Assembly: GCA_021818445.1 (NCBI GenBank)
Contig: JAKAEB010000012.1
Location: 1 to 64,000, forward strand
DNA from: Planctomycetota bacterium
Lineage (GTDB): Bacteria > Planctomycetota > Phycisphaerae > WQYP01
Reading direction: 5' to 3'
DNA length: 64,000 nucleotides
The notes beneath the pieces are model-generated. The model was given only the letters and a program-made list of their open reading frames with translations. It was not told the DNA's origin and made no database searches. Shown piece after piece: positions 7,487 to 18,587 of the stretch (the stretch's first letter is position 1; the number at the start of each line of letters is the position of its first letter). The translations under genes and the position numbers were made by a program.

Positions 7487-10153
7487 TTACTTGGTGGAAT
7501 AACTCGCGCCGGTAGCTTCTTTAACTGCAGCCTGCGCGGCGGCAAGGCGGGCAATCGGCACTCGATATGGCGAGCAACTGACATAATTCAGTCCGACGCG
7601 ATGGCAGAATTCCACGCTCGACGGATCACCGCCGTGTTCACCACAGATGCCAACCTTGAGGTCCGGCCGTGCGGCGCGGCCTTTTTCAATGGCGATCTTG
7701 ATGAGTTGTCCAACGCCATCCTGATCCAATGCGTTGAACGGGTCGCGGGGGAGAATTTCCATTTCCACATACTTCGGCACGAATGAACCAACGTCATCGC
7801 GCGAGAAGCCAAACGTCATCTGCGTCAAATCGTTGGTACCGAAGCTGAAGAATTCGGCTTGTGTAGCGATTTGATCGGCAGTGATGGCGGCACGAGGAAG
7901 TTCAATCATGGTGCCAACCTTGTAATCCACCTTTTTGCCCGCCTTGGCGAAGGTTTCTTCAGCGATGGCGTGCACTTTGGGCAGCAGGAATTCAAGCTCT
8001 TTAACGGTGCTGACGATGGGGATCATAATTTCCGGAAGAACTTTGACACCTTTCCTGGCCACTTCCACGGCAGCCTGAAAAATGGCGCGAACCTGCATCT
8101 CCTGAATCTCGGGATAAATGACAGCCAGACGGCAGCCACGGAAACCGAGCATTGGATTGGCTTCATGGAGTTCAGTGACGCGGCGTTTGACCTTATCGAG
8201 AGGGACTTTTAATTGCCGGGCCATCTCGCGCTGATTTTTTTCCTCATGGGGGAGGAATTCATGCAGCGGCGGATCGAGCAGGCGGATGGTGACCGGCAGG
8301 CCGTCCATCGCCTTAAATATGCCGACGAAGTCCTTTTTCTGATAAGGCAGGAGTTTTTTCAGGGCCTTGCGACGATCTGTTTCGTTGTCGGAAAGGATCA
8401 TCTCGCGAACAGCGATAATTCGGTCACCTTCAAAAAACATGTGCTCCGTGCGGCAGAGGCCGATGCCCTGGGCACCGAATTCACGCGCGACTTTAGCATC
8501 AAGCGGCGTATCGGCATTGGTTCGCACCAGCAGTTTGCGCGCACCGTCGGCCCATTTCATTAAAGTGCCAAAATCACCTGATACGCTGGGTTTAACGGTT
8601 GGCACTTCACCGGCATAGACGTGGCCGGAGGAGCCATCAATGGAGATGGTGTCCTTGCGGGTGAATTTGCGGACTTTACCGCCGGATGTTTTAACGGAAA
8701 GGACACCGGTTTTGGCGTCGATGTGCAATTCACCACAGCCCGCCACGCATGGCTTGCCCATGCCACGGGCAACTACCGCGGCGTGCGAGGTCATGCCACC
8801 AGTGCTGGTAAGAATGCCGGTGGCGGTCTGCATGCCGCCGATATCTTCCGGCGAGGTTTCCTTTCGCACCAGGATTACCTTTTCACCTTTGGCATGGCGT
8901 TCTTCGGCCTCTTCAGCGGTGAACGCCGGCTTGCCGACGGCCGCCCCGGGCGACGCCGGAAGCCCCTTGGCAAACTGATCTTTTTTGGCCTTGGGGTCAA
9001 AAGATGGGTGAAGGAGTTGGTCGAGGCTCATTGGGTCCACACGCAGGATGGCGGTGTTTTGATCGATGAGTTTTTCATTGACCATTTCCACGGCAATGCG
9101 AACGGCCGCGGGGCCGGTGCGTTTACCGTTGCGTGTCTGGAGCATATAGAATTTATTATGCTCGACCGTGAACTCCATATCCTGCACGTCTTTGAAATGT
9201 TTTTCCAGGATATCTTTAACGCGAAGCAGTTCAGCATAGGCGTCCGGCAGATAATCGCCCATGCGGACAATTTCCTGCGGGGTACGGATGCCGGCCACCA
9301 CATCTTCACCTTGAGCATTGATAAGGAACTCGCCGTAGAAAACATTTTCACCGGTGGATGGGTCACGGGTGAAGCACACACCCGTGGCGCAGTCATCTCC
9401 CATATTGCCGAAGACCATGGCCTGAACATTGACGGCGGTTCCCGCAAGGCCGGAGATTTCGTTAATGGCGCGATATTTAATGGCGCGGGGGCTGTTCCAT
9501 GACTGAAACACCGCCTGCACGGATTTAAGAATTTGGTCGCGCGGATCGGTGGGGAACTTTTGTCTGGTCTGCTTTTCGTAAACTTTCAGATAACGTTTGC
9601 AGACTTCTTTAAGGTCGTCAACAGTTAAATCGGTGTCGAGTTTGACTTTTCGGCTCTTTTTAACGGCATCCATTTCATGTTCAAAATGTTCGTGCGCCAC
9701 ACCCATTACGGTATCACCGAACATGTTGATAAGGCGTCGCCATGCATCCCAGACAAAGCGAGCATTGCCGCTGGTCTCGGCAAGCGGTTCGATCATATCT
9801 GCTGTAAGGCCGATGTTCAGTACGGTATCCATCATGCCAGGCATGGAAACCGCGGCCCCGCTGCGGCAGGAGACAAGAAGCGGATTGACAGGATCGCCGA
9901 GTTTTTTGCCGAGGGCCTTTTCCAGCTTGGCGATGTTTTCATCGATTTGGGCCTCGAGTCCGACGGGGAACTTCTGACCTTGCTTGTAATAGGCGGCACA
10001 ACACTCGGTGGTAATGGTGAAACCGGGGGGCACGGGCAGACCAATATTGGTCATCTCGGCCAAGTTTGCACCTTTGCCCCCGAGAAGAACCTTATCTTTG
10101 GCGGTACCTTCCGCTTTGCCATTACCAAAAAAGTAAACCAGCTTTTCAGCCAC
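7487..10153 (-). CDS. ppdK: Pyruvate, phosphate dikinase
   Basis: The 888-residue enzyme interconverts pyruvate, ATP and phosphate with PEP, AMP and PPi. An N-terminal ATP-grasp domain (GGKGANLAEMTNIGLPVPPG at about 25-45) is followed by the swivelling phosphohistidine domain (GGMTSHAAVVARG, H457) and the C-terminal TIM barrel ending in GICGEHGGDP (acid/base Cys837). Length matches bacterial PPDK (about 870-890). The start is GTG 10153 because GGAGG lies 7 nt upstream; an in-frame ATG at 10177 has no SD. It stands alone with its own terminator. With pyruvate carboxylase and glycogen phosphorylase nearby it marks PEP/pyruvate-node metabolism. Confidence 0.97.
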   Translation of the reverse strand: MAEKLVYFFGNGKAEGTAKDKVLLGGKGANLAEMTNIGLPVPPGFTITTECCAAYYKQGQKFPVGLEAQIDENIAKLEKALGKKLGDPVNPLLVSCRSGAAVSMPGMMDTVLNIGLTADMIEPLAETSGNARFVWDAWRRLINMFGDTVMGVAHEHFEHEMDAVKKSRKVKLDTDLTVDDLKEVCKRYLKVYEKQTRQKFPTDPRDQILKSVQAVFQSWNSPRAIKYRAINEISGLAGTAVNVQAMVFGNMGDDCATGVCFTRDPSTGENVFYGEFLINAQGEDVVAGIRTPQEIVRMGDYLPDAYAELLRVKDILEKHFKDVQDMEFTVEHNKFYMLQTRNGKRTGPAAVRIAVEMVNEKLIDQNTAILRVDPMSLDQLLHPSFDPKAKKDQFAKGLPASPGAAVGKPAFTAEEAEERHAKGEKVILVRKETSPEDIGGMQTATGILTSTGGMTSHAAVVARGMGKPCVAGCGELHIDAKTGVLSVKTSGGKVRKFTRKDTISIDGSSGHVYAGEVPTVKPSVSGDFGTLMKWADGARKLLVRTNADTPLDAKVAREFGAQGIGLCRTEHMFFEGDRIIAVREMILSDNETDRRKALKKLLPYQKKDFVGIFKAMDGLPVTIRLLDPPLHEFLPHEEKNQREMARQLKVPLDKVKRRVTELHEANPMLGFRGCRLAVIYPEIQEMQVRAIFQAAVEVARKGVKVLPEIMIPIVSTVKELEFLLPKVHAIAEETFAKAGKKVDYKVGTMIELPRAAITADQIATQAEFFSFGTNDLTQMTFGFSRDDVGSFVPKYVEMEILPRDPFNALDQDGVGQLIKIAIEKGRAARPDLKVGICGEHGGDPSSVEFCHRVGLNYVSCSPYRVPIARLAAAQAAVKEATGASYSTK

Positions 10154-10358
10154 AGGAAAACCTCCGCTGCATCCCAATATACAAACAATATTTTAGCACG
10201 GGCAGCCGGACGCATTGCCGCCATAGCCGGTGGCACAATCCACCGGGCCAAACCGAACCATGCAGTATAAATGGCCGCTGGAGAGAGTCAATCCGTCGGA
10301 TGACCGAATCGCGCGGACCGCTGCATGAAGAACCAAGACCCCTGCATGGGGCGAGTTT

Positions 10359-11693
10359 TCAAGCCCTGCCCAGCCACCCGCCGATCATGCCCGGAAGGTC
10401 GGCTACGCGATATTGCCGGGGAAACAAATAAAAATCAGAACAGATGGCCGGCGATTGGGCTGGATCGTTGCCAGCCAGGCCGTGCGATCCGCGCACCAGC
10501 ATGGGGTCCTGTGTGATTGCCTTGCCGGGCTTTCCGCCGGCAAAAAAGAGTTCACGCGGGTCGTAACCGGGCTTTCGGTGGATGTCGATGGAGTGTTGCC
10601 AGGCCGGCTTTTCCAGTTCGTTCTCCCACCAATCGTGCATAAACCAGCGATCTGCTTCAGAAAGAAGGATGGCGTCGCCGGCCCGCGGGGTATTAATTTT
10701 TAGTGCGCCAAAGCTGTTTTTTTGAATAATTTGTCTGACACCGGGCAATGTCCGCAACAGTTTGATTGCCGATTCCAATGCAGCGGGCTTGGCGTAGAGA
10801 AAGCCAACTTGGTGGTCGACCATCACAAATGCATCACTGGCAGCATGATCGATGAGCAATTTTCCATCGGCGTCGGGCGTGGTTTTTAACAGGCCGGAGC
10901 GGCGCAATGCCAGATTGGGTGCCGTTGCGTCGACCACCGTGTTCAAACTGTAATCGCCGACCACAAGCATCTTGCCCTCGCTTTTCCAGACGGCGGTGAT
11001 GAGCGGGTCGAGAATGGCGTCGAGTTGGCGAACCTCCTGTGCGATGGATGGGTCTTGCGGCCCGAGCCGCTGCAAGCTGTAGTCCAGATGTGGTATGTAA
11101 ACAAACTGCAGGTCGGGGGATTCGACCTCCCACACCCGTGCGGCGGCACGACCAATCCACTGCGATGCGGGAAGCCCGGCGATCGGCCCCCAATAATGAT
11201 GCAGAGGAAATGGGCCAAGTTCCTGCGCCAGCGCCTGATAAAGCGTGTCGGGTTTGGCCCAGCAGGAGCTGACCGTTCGCCCATCGGGGGTATGAGTCGG
11301 CTTGGGTGTGAGGATGATGTCGGCGGCGTCGCCGATGGACTGCTGAAAAAACAGCATCGATGTTTTCAGGCCCCAAGTCGACCAAAATCTCGGTGCTTTG
11401 ACCAGTTGACTGGACTGCTCCCAAAAACTGACCTCGCGTCTGAATTACGGGTAGCTGTCGTGGTCCAATAGATCGTGGGATTCCGGTTCGCGGCGGGTGA
11501 ACAGACCATTACAAATGATGCCGTGCTCAGCGACGGACCGACCGGTTGTAAGACTGGCCTGAAAGGTGGAAGTGACCGCCGGGAAAACGGGTTCCAGCGA
11601 GGCTTGGTGGGCCAGCGCCCCGAGCCGTGGACCGACCATGGCCTGCATATTTAGATCAAATCCCGCCACTACAACCACACACACTCGGGACAT
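10359..11693 (-). pseudogene. Nucleotide pyrophosphatase/phosphodiesterase family gene with in-frame stop
   Basis: The gene reads as an alkaline-phosphatase-superfamily type I phosphodiesterase. The N-terminal part (MSRVCVVVVAGFDLNMQAM) includes the expected Thr nucleophile region (FPAVTSTFQASLTTG). Later come VYIPHLDYSLQRLG, VVGDYSLN and a C-terminal GSHGLAGND metal-site motif. The frame is interrupted by TAA at 11445-11447. The same frame continues for over 350 codons with family-like sequence (VSFWEQSSQLVKAPRFW), so this is one gene with a nonsense change rather than two genes. ATG 11693 has GGAGG upstream. Nonsense mutation, sequencing error and readthrough cannot be told apart here. Confidence 0.8.
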
Positions 11694-12035
11694 CAGGCCT
11701 GTTCCTCCAGTAAACATTCAACATTATTAACTGATATCGCCGCCGAAATGCAAATTTCAACGACGATCCTCTGCGCCCGGGAAGTTGGCATCTCCCCTAC
11801 CACCCCGGAGCATTTACGGGTGATAGCCGCACGGCGATGAGGCGGGCAGCCTCCCGGCGCATCGCCGCGCTATTTTACCGATGATTGGCAGGGGCGGAAG
11901 GAGACACGCGTAGCGACCGGCGTGACAGACGGGAAACCAGCCGCGTAAAAAAGGCTCTAAGAACCGACGCTCCCCAAGCTTACAAACGATAAAACGGGTG
12001 ATGGCCCACGTCAGGCGGCTATAGTTGCCGCTGGC
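11694..12035. other. Intergenic region upstream of the phosphodiesterase gene
   Basis: About 340 bp between two minus-strand genes. It must hold the 3' end signals of glgP and the promoter of the next gene; neither could be picked out confidently. No gene or repeat was seen. Confidence 0.4.
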
Positions 12036-14588
12036 CTATCCCCAACGGATAAGTTCCGGCTCCAATCGCAGCTTGATATTAGGATTTTCAGGCAGAATTC
12101 GAACGGCATAACCCTGCTGCCCGCAATCCGCGGCGCGGATGGCACCGACGTACTGATATACACCTTTTTCAACGGCGGCACCCATCGCCATCCCTTGCAC
12201 GCTGGCCTTCTGAATGTTTCCGGAGGCGTCGAGGGGACCGAAGTACAGTTCTACTCGAACATGATCGGGCGGAATATCTCCCAATGCAGCGGTGGCGTAG
12301 ATTTTGACGCTTTCACCGGCTTTAACCACGCCATCGATGTGTTCCTGGACATCGCGCACCTGAATCTTGCCCCAATTTTCGCGCATCTTCCGGCGCCAGT
12401 CTGCCAGAGCGGACGCACCGGCACCGTGTCCCTGTCCAAGCTGCCAGAAAGCCTCGTTGGCAGGGATGTAGAATTTGTCGGCATATTCCTGCACCATGCG
12501 GTTGGTATTGAAGACCGGACAAATGGTGCGGATGGAGTTCTTCATCCGCTTGATCCAACCGCGGGGCAGGCCGTCAAGGCTGCGTTCGTAGTAGAGCGGT
12601 ACCACGGATTTTTCAATGATGTCAAACAGACGCCGGGATTCAATTTCATCCTGGTAATCGTCATTGCCGTAATCTTCGCCGCTGCCGATGGCCCAGCCAT
12701 TTTCCCCATTGTGGGCCTCGCACCACCATCCATCGAGGATGCTTAAATTAAGCACACCATTGATGGCGGCCTTCATACCGCTGGTACCGGATGCTTCCAT
12801 GGGCCGGCGCGGTGTGTTCATCCATACATCGACGCCCTGCGTCATGTGGCGTGCAATATCCATGTTGTAATCTTCGAGGAAGACGATGCGTCCACGTACA
12901 TCTTCACGTTGCGAGAAGCGGTAGATATCCTGGATAAAGTGTTTGCCGCCATCGTCGCGCGGGTGCGCTTTACCGGCAAAAAGAAAATTCACCGGGCGTT
13001 CGGTATCGCGCAGCAAGCGGAGCAGTCGGTCCATGTTACGAAGTAAAAGGGTGGCGCGTTTGTAGGTGGCAAAGCGACGGGCAAAGCCAATCAGCAGTGT
13101 GCGTGAATTGAGTACTTCGTCGATGCGGCCAATTTCTGCGGCGGCGGCCCCCGCCCGTTTCATCTGGTCCCCGAGGCGTTGGCGGACGAAGCCGATGAGA
13201 CGTTCTTTGCGTCGCTCGTGGACGCGCCACAGTTCGGAATCAGGGATTTTGTCGGTTCGTACCCAGACACTATGGTCGGCCGGGCGCTCTAGCCAATTGG
13301 CACCGAGATATTCCTGATACAACCGGGCCGAACCTTCTGATATCCATGATTGAGTATGGACGCCATTGGTGATGTGGGTGATGGGAATTTCGTGGGGTGG
13401 CACGTCCGGCCAGATTCGCTGCCACATGTGCCGCGACACCTCGCCGTGGAGTTTGCTGACACCATTGCAATGCCACGCCATTCGGAGCGCCAGTACGGTC
13501 ATTCCAAAACCTTCATGGGCATCGGCGGGGTTGATGCGCCCAAGGCCCAGAAGCTCATCCATGGAGATGCCCAGTTTAGAACAGTACCCGCCGAAATAAC
13601 GTTCAATCATTTCCCGCGGGAAATGATCATTGCCGGCCGGCACGGGCGTGTGGGTGGTAAAAGCATTGCTGGCGGCAACAATCTCGCGAGCTTCAGCAAA
13701 CGACATTTTGCCTTCTTCCATCAACACGCGGCAACGTTCCATGGCGAGAAAGGCGGAATGCCCTTCATTCATGTGGCAAACTGTCGGTTTGATACCCAAG
13801 GCGGTAAGTATGCGGATACCACCAATGCCGAGGATAATTTCCTGGCGGATGCGCATTTCCTGATCGCCGCCGTAAAGCCGGGCGGTAATCTCACGATCTT
13901 CCGGGCGATTGTCGGGGAGATTGGTGTCCATGGCATAAATGGTGACGCGGCCGACCATGATTTTCCAAACCTGAATGTTGACGCGTGAGCCGGGGAGATC
14001 AACAAAGGTACGGATGGGTTGCTGATCGGGGCCGACGCACAATTTCAGCGGCATGGAAAAGAAATTATTTTGCGGATTAAGTTCCTGCTGCCAGCCGTCC
14101 GGATTCAGACGTTGGTGAAAATACCCATCGCGGTATAAAAGCCCGACGCCGACAAGTGGGAGGCCAAGCTCACTGGCGCTTTTCATATGGTCGCCAGAAA
14201 GCACGCCCAAACCGCCGGAATAAATAGGCAGGCATTCATGTAGGCCATATTCCGCTGAGAAATAGGCAATTTGGGCCTTGCTTCCGGGCTGATTGAGGCT
14301 GAACCAGGTGGGTGCCTGCATGTAATAGCGAAAATCGGTCACCACACGGTTGTAGTGCGCGAGGAAGCCTTCATCGAGGGCCGCGGCCTGCAGTTTTTCC
14401 TGACTGATTAAGTTAAGCAGGGCAACGGGATTATGATCGGTTCTTTCCCACAGGTCAGGATCAAGCCGATTAAAGAGACTTACCGCGTCGTATTTCCATA
14501 ATGACCAAACGTTGTAAGCTAATTCATGTAATGCAGAGAGACTTTCAGGTACGGCCGGAACTACCACGAACCGGTGAACAGTGGCCAT
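12036..14588 (-). CDS. glgP: Alpha-glucan (glycogen) phosphorylase
   Basis: The 850-residue protein is a GT35 phosphorylase of the shorter bacterial/archaeal type that begins with a DUF3417 region (VPAVPESLSALHELAYNVW). It releases glucose-1-phosphate from alpha-1,4-glucans using pyridoxal phosphate. The family signature includes EASGTSGMKAAINGVLNLS, where K606 would bind PLP. Other conserved stretches are FSAEYGLHECLPIYSGGLGV and HMNEGHSAFL. The start is ATG 14588 with AGGAG 6 nt upstream, rather than an in-frame ATG 24 nt earlier. It diverges from pyruvate carboxylase. Confidence 0.96.
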   Translation of the reverse strand: MATVHRFVVVPAVPESLSALHELAYNVWSLWKYDAVSLFNRLDPDLWERTDHNPVALLNLISQEKLQAAALDEGFLAHYNRVVTDFRYYMQAPTWFSLNQPGSKAQIAYFSAEYGLHECLPIYSGGLGVLSGDHMKSASELGLPLVGVGLLYRDGYFHQRLNPDGWQQELNPQNNFFSMPLKLCVGPDQQPIRTFVDLPGSRVNIQVWKIMVGRVTIYAMDTNLPDNRPEDREITARLYGGDQEMRIRQEIILGIGGIRILTALGIKPTVCHMNEGHSAFLAMERCRVLMEEGKMSFAEAREIVAASNAFTTHTPVPAGNDHFPREMIERYFGGYCSKLGISMDELLGLGRINPADAHEGFGMTVLALRMAWHCNGVSKLHGEVSRHMWQRIWPDVPPHEIPITHITNGVHTQSWISEGSARLYQEYLGANWLERPADHSVWVRTDKIPDSELWRVHERRKERLIGFVRQRLGDQMKRAGAAAAEIGRIDEVLNSRTLLIGFARRFATYKRATLLLRNMDRLLRLLRDTERPVNFLFAGKAHPRDDGGKHFIQDIYRFSQREDVRGRIVFLEDYNMDIARHMTQGVDVWMNTPRRPMEASGTSGMKAAINGVLNLSILDGWWCEAHNGENGWAIGSGEDYGNDDYQDEIESRRLFDIIEKSVVPLYYERSLDGLPRGWIKRMKNSIRTICPVFNTNRMVQEYADKFYIPANEAFWQLGQGHGAGASALADWRRKMRENWGKIQVRDVQEHIDGVVKAGESVKIYATAALGDIPPDHVRVELYFGPLDASGNIQKASVQGMAMGAAVEKGVYQYVGAIRAADCGQQGYAVRILPENPNIKLRLEPELIRWG

Positions 14589-15130
14589 CGCAACTCCTTT
14601 TTGCGTAGACAAACATCTCCATCCGTTTACTCCTCCGGCCAGACTTATCGGCAGTATAGTACGAATTCTTTGCTGCGTCTAAAAATAGTACTTGGATTAT
14701 CTGAACTTTCGCATTTTCGCAAAACGCATCTTTGCTTTTTGCGAGGCGTGTGCCGGGCAATAATTCCGCCGAGCCGATGCCGAATTCAGGTGCGAAGCAT
14801 ATCAGCGGCAATGCGGAGGCAGGCTCCATATCCGCCATGGGGCTATGCGACCGGGAAGGTCGTACAAATGGCAATTAATATATGGGCGGGGCTGCTATTC
14901 GCGCCGCAGCGCAAATCGATTACATTACGGGCGGTGCAGTGCACTGCAGCCCTTGCATCGATCCTGGGGCTGGAAAAGGATGCGGGGGATGGGTTAAGGG
15001 CGCAGGCGCGAAGTGACAACCAACCAGGACGTCTGTGTCCCAATCGCATGCAGAGGGCATTGTGGCGGCTTTTGGCAGTTACTGCTCGAAGCGTGGGCCA
15101 AGGTCAGATGGTAAAAAGGAATCTTTGCAT
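14589..15130. other. Divergent promoter region between glgP and pyc
   Basis: About 540 bp of non-coding sequence between divergent genes. Both promoters must lie here. I see no riboswitch fold and no repeat. Confidence 0.5.
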
Positions 15131-18100
15131 ATGCACAAGCTGCTTGTCGCCAATAGAAGCGAAATCGCCATCCGTGTCATGCGAGCCGCGACGGAATTGG
15201 GTTTACGAACGGTTGCCATTTATTCGCATGAGGATCGCTATTCGCTGCACCGATTCAAGGCGGATGAGAGTTATCAGGTTGGTGGCCCCGACGCACCGGT
15301 TAAAAATTATCTCGACATACCCGCGATTATAGAGTTGGCCAAGGCACATGATGTCGATGCGATCCATCCGGGGTACGGTTTTTTGTCGGAGAACGCGGAT
15401 TTTGCTCAGGCGTGCGGCGATGCTGGCATCACATTTATTGGCCCGACGCCGGAGATGCTGCGAAGTTTTGGTGATAAAACCGCCGCCCGCGGCATCGCGA
15501 AACGTGCCGGCGCGCCGGTGCTGCCCGGCACACAGCACGGCATCAGCGATCCGGCGATCATAAAACAAATGGCCCGCGAAATTGGTTTTCCCCTGATTAT
15601 TAAGGCCAGCTTCGGCGGCGGTGGCCGGGGTATGCGCGTGGTGCATAAGCCGACCGAATTGGCCGGCAAATTGGAGGAAGCCCAGCGTGAAGCTGGCGGC
15701 GCATTTGGCAAGTCGGAAGTATTTCTGGAACGATACATCACCCGGGCCAAACACATTGAGGTGCAGTTGCTCGGCGACAGCCATGGCAATTTGGTGCATC
15801 TGTTTGAACGTGATTGCAGTGTGCAGCGGAGACACCAGAAGGTTGTGGAACTGGCACCGAGCGTTGGGCTGGACCCGGCGCTGCGGCAGCAGATATGCGA
15901 TACTGCGGTCCGCATCGGACGCGAGGTGGATTACCGCAACGCCGGCACCGTCGAATTTCTGGTTGACATCGACACCAATGAATTTTTCTTTATTGAAGTG
16001 AATCCACGCATACAGGTGGAGCACACCGTCACTGAAATCATCACCGGCATTGATCTGGTGCGGTCGCAGATACTGGTAGCCCAAGGGTACCATCTGCATG
16101 AAAAGCCGATCAATATTCCGCGCCAACCGGATATGACCTATCGTGGCGTGGCGTTGCAATGCCGAATCACCACAGAAGATGCGGCGAATCAATTTACGCC
16201 GGATTACGGGCGCATATCAAGTTACCGATCTCCAGCCGGGTTTGGCGTCCGGTTGGACGGCGGCACGGCCTATGCGGGCGCAGTCATTACACCGTACTTT
16301 GATTCGCTGCTGGTGAAACTCACGTGTTTCGCCCCGACTCTGGAAGAGTCAATAAGCCGATCTCTGCGGGCGCTGTCGGAATTTCGTGTGCGTGGTGTGA
16401 AGACCAATATTCCCTTTCTGGAAAATGTGGTCAGGCACCCGGACTTTGCGGCGGGGCGGGCCGTCACCACTTTGATCGATTCCACGCCATCGCTGTTCCG
16501 TTTTTCAACGCGGCGTGACCGGGCGTCCAAGTTGCTTACCTACTTGGGGGAGGTGATCGTAAATGGATCGCCCGAAGTTAAAAAACTGCCGGACCTCTCA
16601 ATTATGACTCCCCCGCCGCCATTGGTGTCGGCCAGCAGCCAACCACTACCGCCCGGCTCGCGGGACGAATTCAAAAAGCTTGGTGCCGAGGCGTATTGCC
16701 AATCGCTGGTGAACTCCAAGGCGGTATTACTGACCGACACAACCATGCGCGATGCGCATCAGAGCCTGCTGGCTACCCGCATGCGAACCATTGACATGCT
16801 GCCGGCGGCCGGGGCGATAGCTCGGCGTGTGCCGGGCATTTTCAGCCTTGAAATGTGGGGCGGTGCCACTTTTGACAGCTCCATGCGATTTTTGCACGAA
16901 GACCCGTGGGATCGCTTAGCCCAGTTACGTCAGGCCGCACCCAATGTGCTGTTTCAGATGCTGCTGCGGGCAAGTAACGCGGTCGGCTACACCAATTACC
17001 CCGACAACGTGGTTAAATTTTTTGTAAAGACCGCCGCCGCCCATGGGATTGATATCTTCCGCATCTTTGACTCTTTGAATTGGACGCGCAACATGCGTGT
17101 GGCGATGGATGCTGTCAATGAGGCTGGTGCCATCTGTGAGGCGGCCGTTTGCTATACCGGCGACATCCTGAATCCGAACCGCAAAAAATACTCGCTTTCT
17201 TATTACGTAAAAATGGCACGGGAACTGGAGAAGATGGGTGCTCATATCCTGGCCATCAAAGATATGGCGGGATTACTTAAGCCACCAGCCGCCAAAATTT
17301 TGATCAGCGCATTGCGGCAGGAGACGGGGCTGCCCATTGCACTGCACACGCACGATACGGCGGGTGTGCAATCGGCAACACTGCTGATGGCAGCAGAAGC
17401 GGGCGTGCAGATTGTCGATTGCGCATTTGGCCCGATGAGCGGTATGACGAGTCAGCCCAATCTGAATTCATTGGTGGCGGCGCTGGCCAATACCAAACGC
17501 GATACGGGTTTGGATTCGAGCGTACTTGCCGAACTTTCCGATTATTGGGAAGCGGTGCGGCGCTTCTATCAACCATTTGAAGAGGGGATGCTTGCCACCA
17601 CTGCATCGGTTTATCAGCACGAAATGCCAGGCGGCCAATATACCAATCTGCGCGTGCAGGCCCGCAGCCTCGGATTGGGAGACCGCTGGAACGAAATCAC
17701 CAAAATGTATGCCGATGTTAATCAGTTGTTCGGCGATATCGTAAAGGTGACGCCGTCGAGCAAAGTTGTGGGCGATATGGCCCTGTTTATGGTTACCAAC
17801 AATCTCAAACCCGCGGATATTCTCGATGAATCTCGACATATTGATTTTCCGAAGAGTGTGGTTGAGATGTTCCGCGGTGACCTGGGGCAGCCCCCTGGCG
17901 GCTGGCCCAAAAAATTACAAAAAATTATTCTCCGCGGCGACAAGGCCTCCACGGCACGACCCGGCAGCAAGCTCCGACCGATTGATCTGGAAAAAACGCG
18001 GTTGGAACTGTCCAAAAAAATTCATCGCGAGGCCACGGATACCGATCTGGCCAGTCATCTGATGTACCCGGACGTTTTCGCCGCGTTTGAAAAATTTCGC

Positions 18101-18568
18101 CGTCAATTTGACGATGTCAGCGTGTTGCCAACTAAAGCGTTCTTTTACCCACTGCAGCCGTTTGTGGAAGTGCCGGTGGAATTGGAACCGGGCAAGACCA
18201 TGCTGATTAAATTTATTACGTCGGGCGATGCCGACCCGGACGGTATGCGCACCATTTTCTTCGAGCTAAACGGCCAGCCGCGTGAAGCCAAGATTCATGA
18301 TCGTTCACTTGGCGGAAAATCGCGTACCACCTTGCCCAAGGCCGATCGTGATAATCCTAAACAGGTCGGTGCCCCCATGCCCGGAAAAATTTCGACCGTT
18401 GCCGTGAGTTTGGGGCAGGCTATTTCCAAAGGGGAAAAATTGCTCTCCATCGAAGCGATGAAAATGGAAACCAGTGTTTATTGCCCTATTGACGGCAAAA
18501 TCGGTAAAATTGCTACTCCGCCCGGGACGATTGTAGCGTCGGGTGATTTGCTCATAGAGTTGGAGTAA
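15131..18568 (+). CDS. pyc: Pyruvate carboxylase (single-chain)
   Basis: The 1145-residue biotin enzyme makes oxaloacetate from pyruvate and bicarbonate. An N-terminal biotin carboxylase domain (LVANRSEIAIRVMRAATELG at the start, EVNPRIQVEHTVTE at about 290) is followed by the carboxyltransferase barrel (LTDTTMRDAHQSLLATRMR at about 535, GMTSQPNLNSL) and a C-terminal biotin carrier domain with EAMKME, the biotinylated lysine being K1111. Length fits alpha4-type PYC. ATG 15131 is preferred over in-frame upstream codons because the conserved N-terminus begins there, with AAGGA upstream. Confidence 0.97.
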   Translation: MHKLLVANRSEIAIRVMRAATELGLRTVAIYSHEDRYSLHRFKADESYQVGGPDAPVKNYLDIPAIIELAKAHDVDAIHPGYGFLSENADFAQACGDAGITFIGPTPEMLRSFGDKTAARGIAKRAGAPVLPGTQHGISDPAIIKQMAREIGFPLIIKASFGGGGRGMRVVHKPTELAGKLEEAQREAGGAFGKSEVFLERYITRAKHIEVQLLGDSHGNLVHLFERDCSVQRRHQKVVELAPSVGLDPALRQQICDTAVRIGREVDYRNAGTVEFLVDIDTNEFFFIEVNPRIQVEHTVTEIITGIDLVRSQILVAQGYHLHEKPINIPRQPDMTYRGVALQCRITTEDAANQFTPDYGRISSYRSPAGFGVRLDGGTAYAGAVITPYFDSLLVKLTCFAPTLEESISRSLRALSEFRVRGVKTNIPFLENVVRHPDFAAGRAVTTLIDSTPSLFRFSTRRDRASKLLTYLGEVIVNGSPEVKKLPDLSIMTPPPPLVSASSQPLPPGSRDEFKKLGAEAYCQSLVNSKAVLLTDTTMRDAHQSLLATRMRTIDMLPAAGAIARRVPGIFSLEMWGGATFDSSMRFLHEDPWDRLAQLRQAAPNVLFQMLLRASNAVGYTNYPDNVVKFFVKTAAAHGIDIFRIFDSLNWTRNMRVAMDAVNEAGAICEAAVCYTGDILNPNRKKYSLSYYVKMARELEKMGAHILAIKDMAGLLKPPAAKILISALRQETGLPIALHTHDTAGVQSATLLMAAEAGVQIVDCAFGPMSGMTSQPNLNSLVAALANTKRDTGLDSSVLAELSDYWEAVRRFYQPFEEGMLATTASVYQHEMPGGQYTNLRVQARSLGLGDRWNEITKMYADVNQLFGDIVKVTPSSKVVGDMALFMVTNNLKPADILDESRHIDFPKSVVEMFRGDLGQPPGGWPKKLQKIILRGDKASTARPGSKLRPIDLEKTRLELSKKIHREATDTDLASHLMYPDVFAAFEKFRRQFDDVSVLPTKAFFYPLQPFVEVPVELEPGKTMLIKFITSGDADPDGMRTIFFELNGQPREAKIHDRSLGGKSRTTLPKADRDNPKQVGAPMPGKISTVAVSLGQAISKGEKLLSIEAMKMETSVYCPIDGKIGKIATPPGTIVASGDLLIELE

Positions 18569-18587
18569 CCTGTGACCTGAGGTAGCC

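Noticed and set aside
8621-9502. 293-codon plus-strand frame opposite ppdK
   Set aside because: It is antisense to a strongly conserved gene and shows no family motif.
15203-16192. 329-codon minus-strand frame opposite pyc
   Set aside because: Antisense shadow of the biotin carboxylase domain, caused by high GC at third positions.
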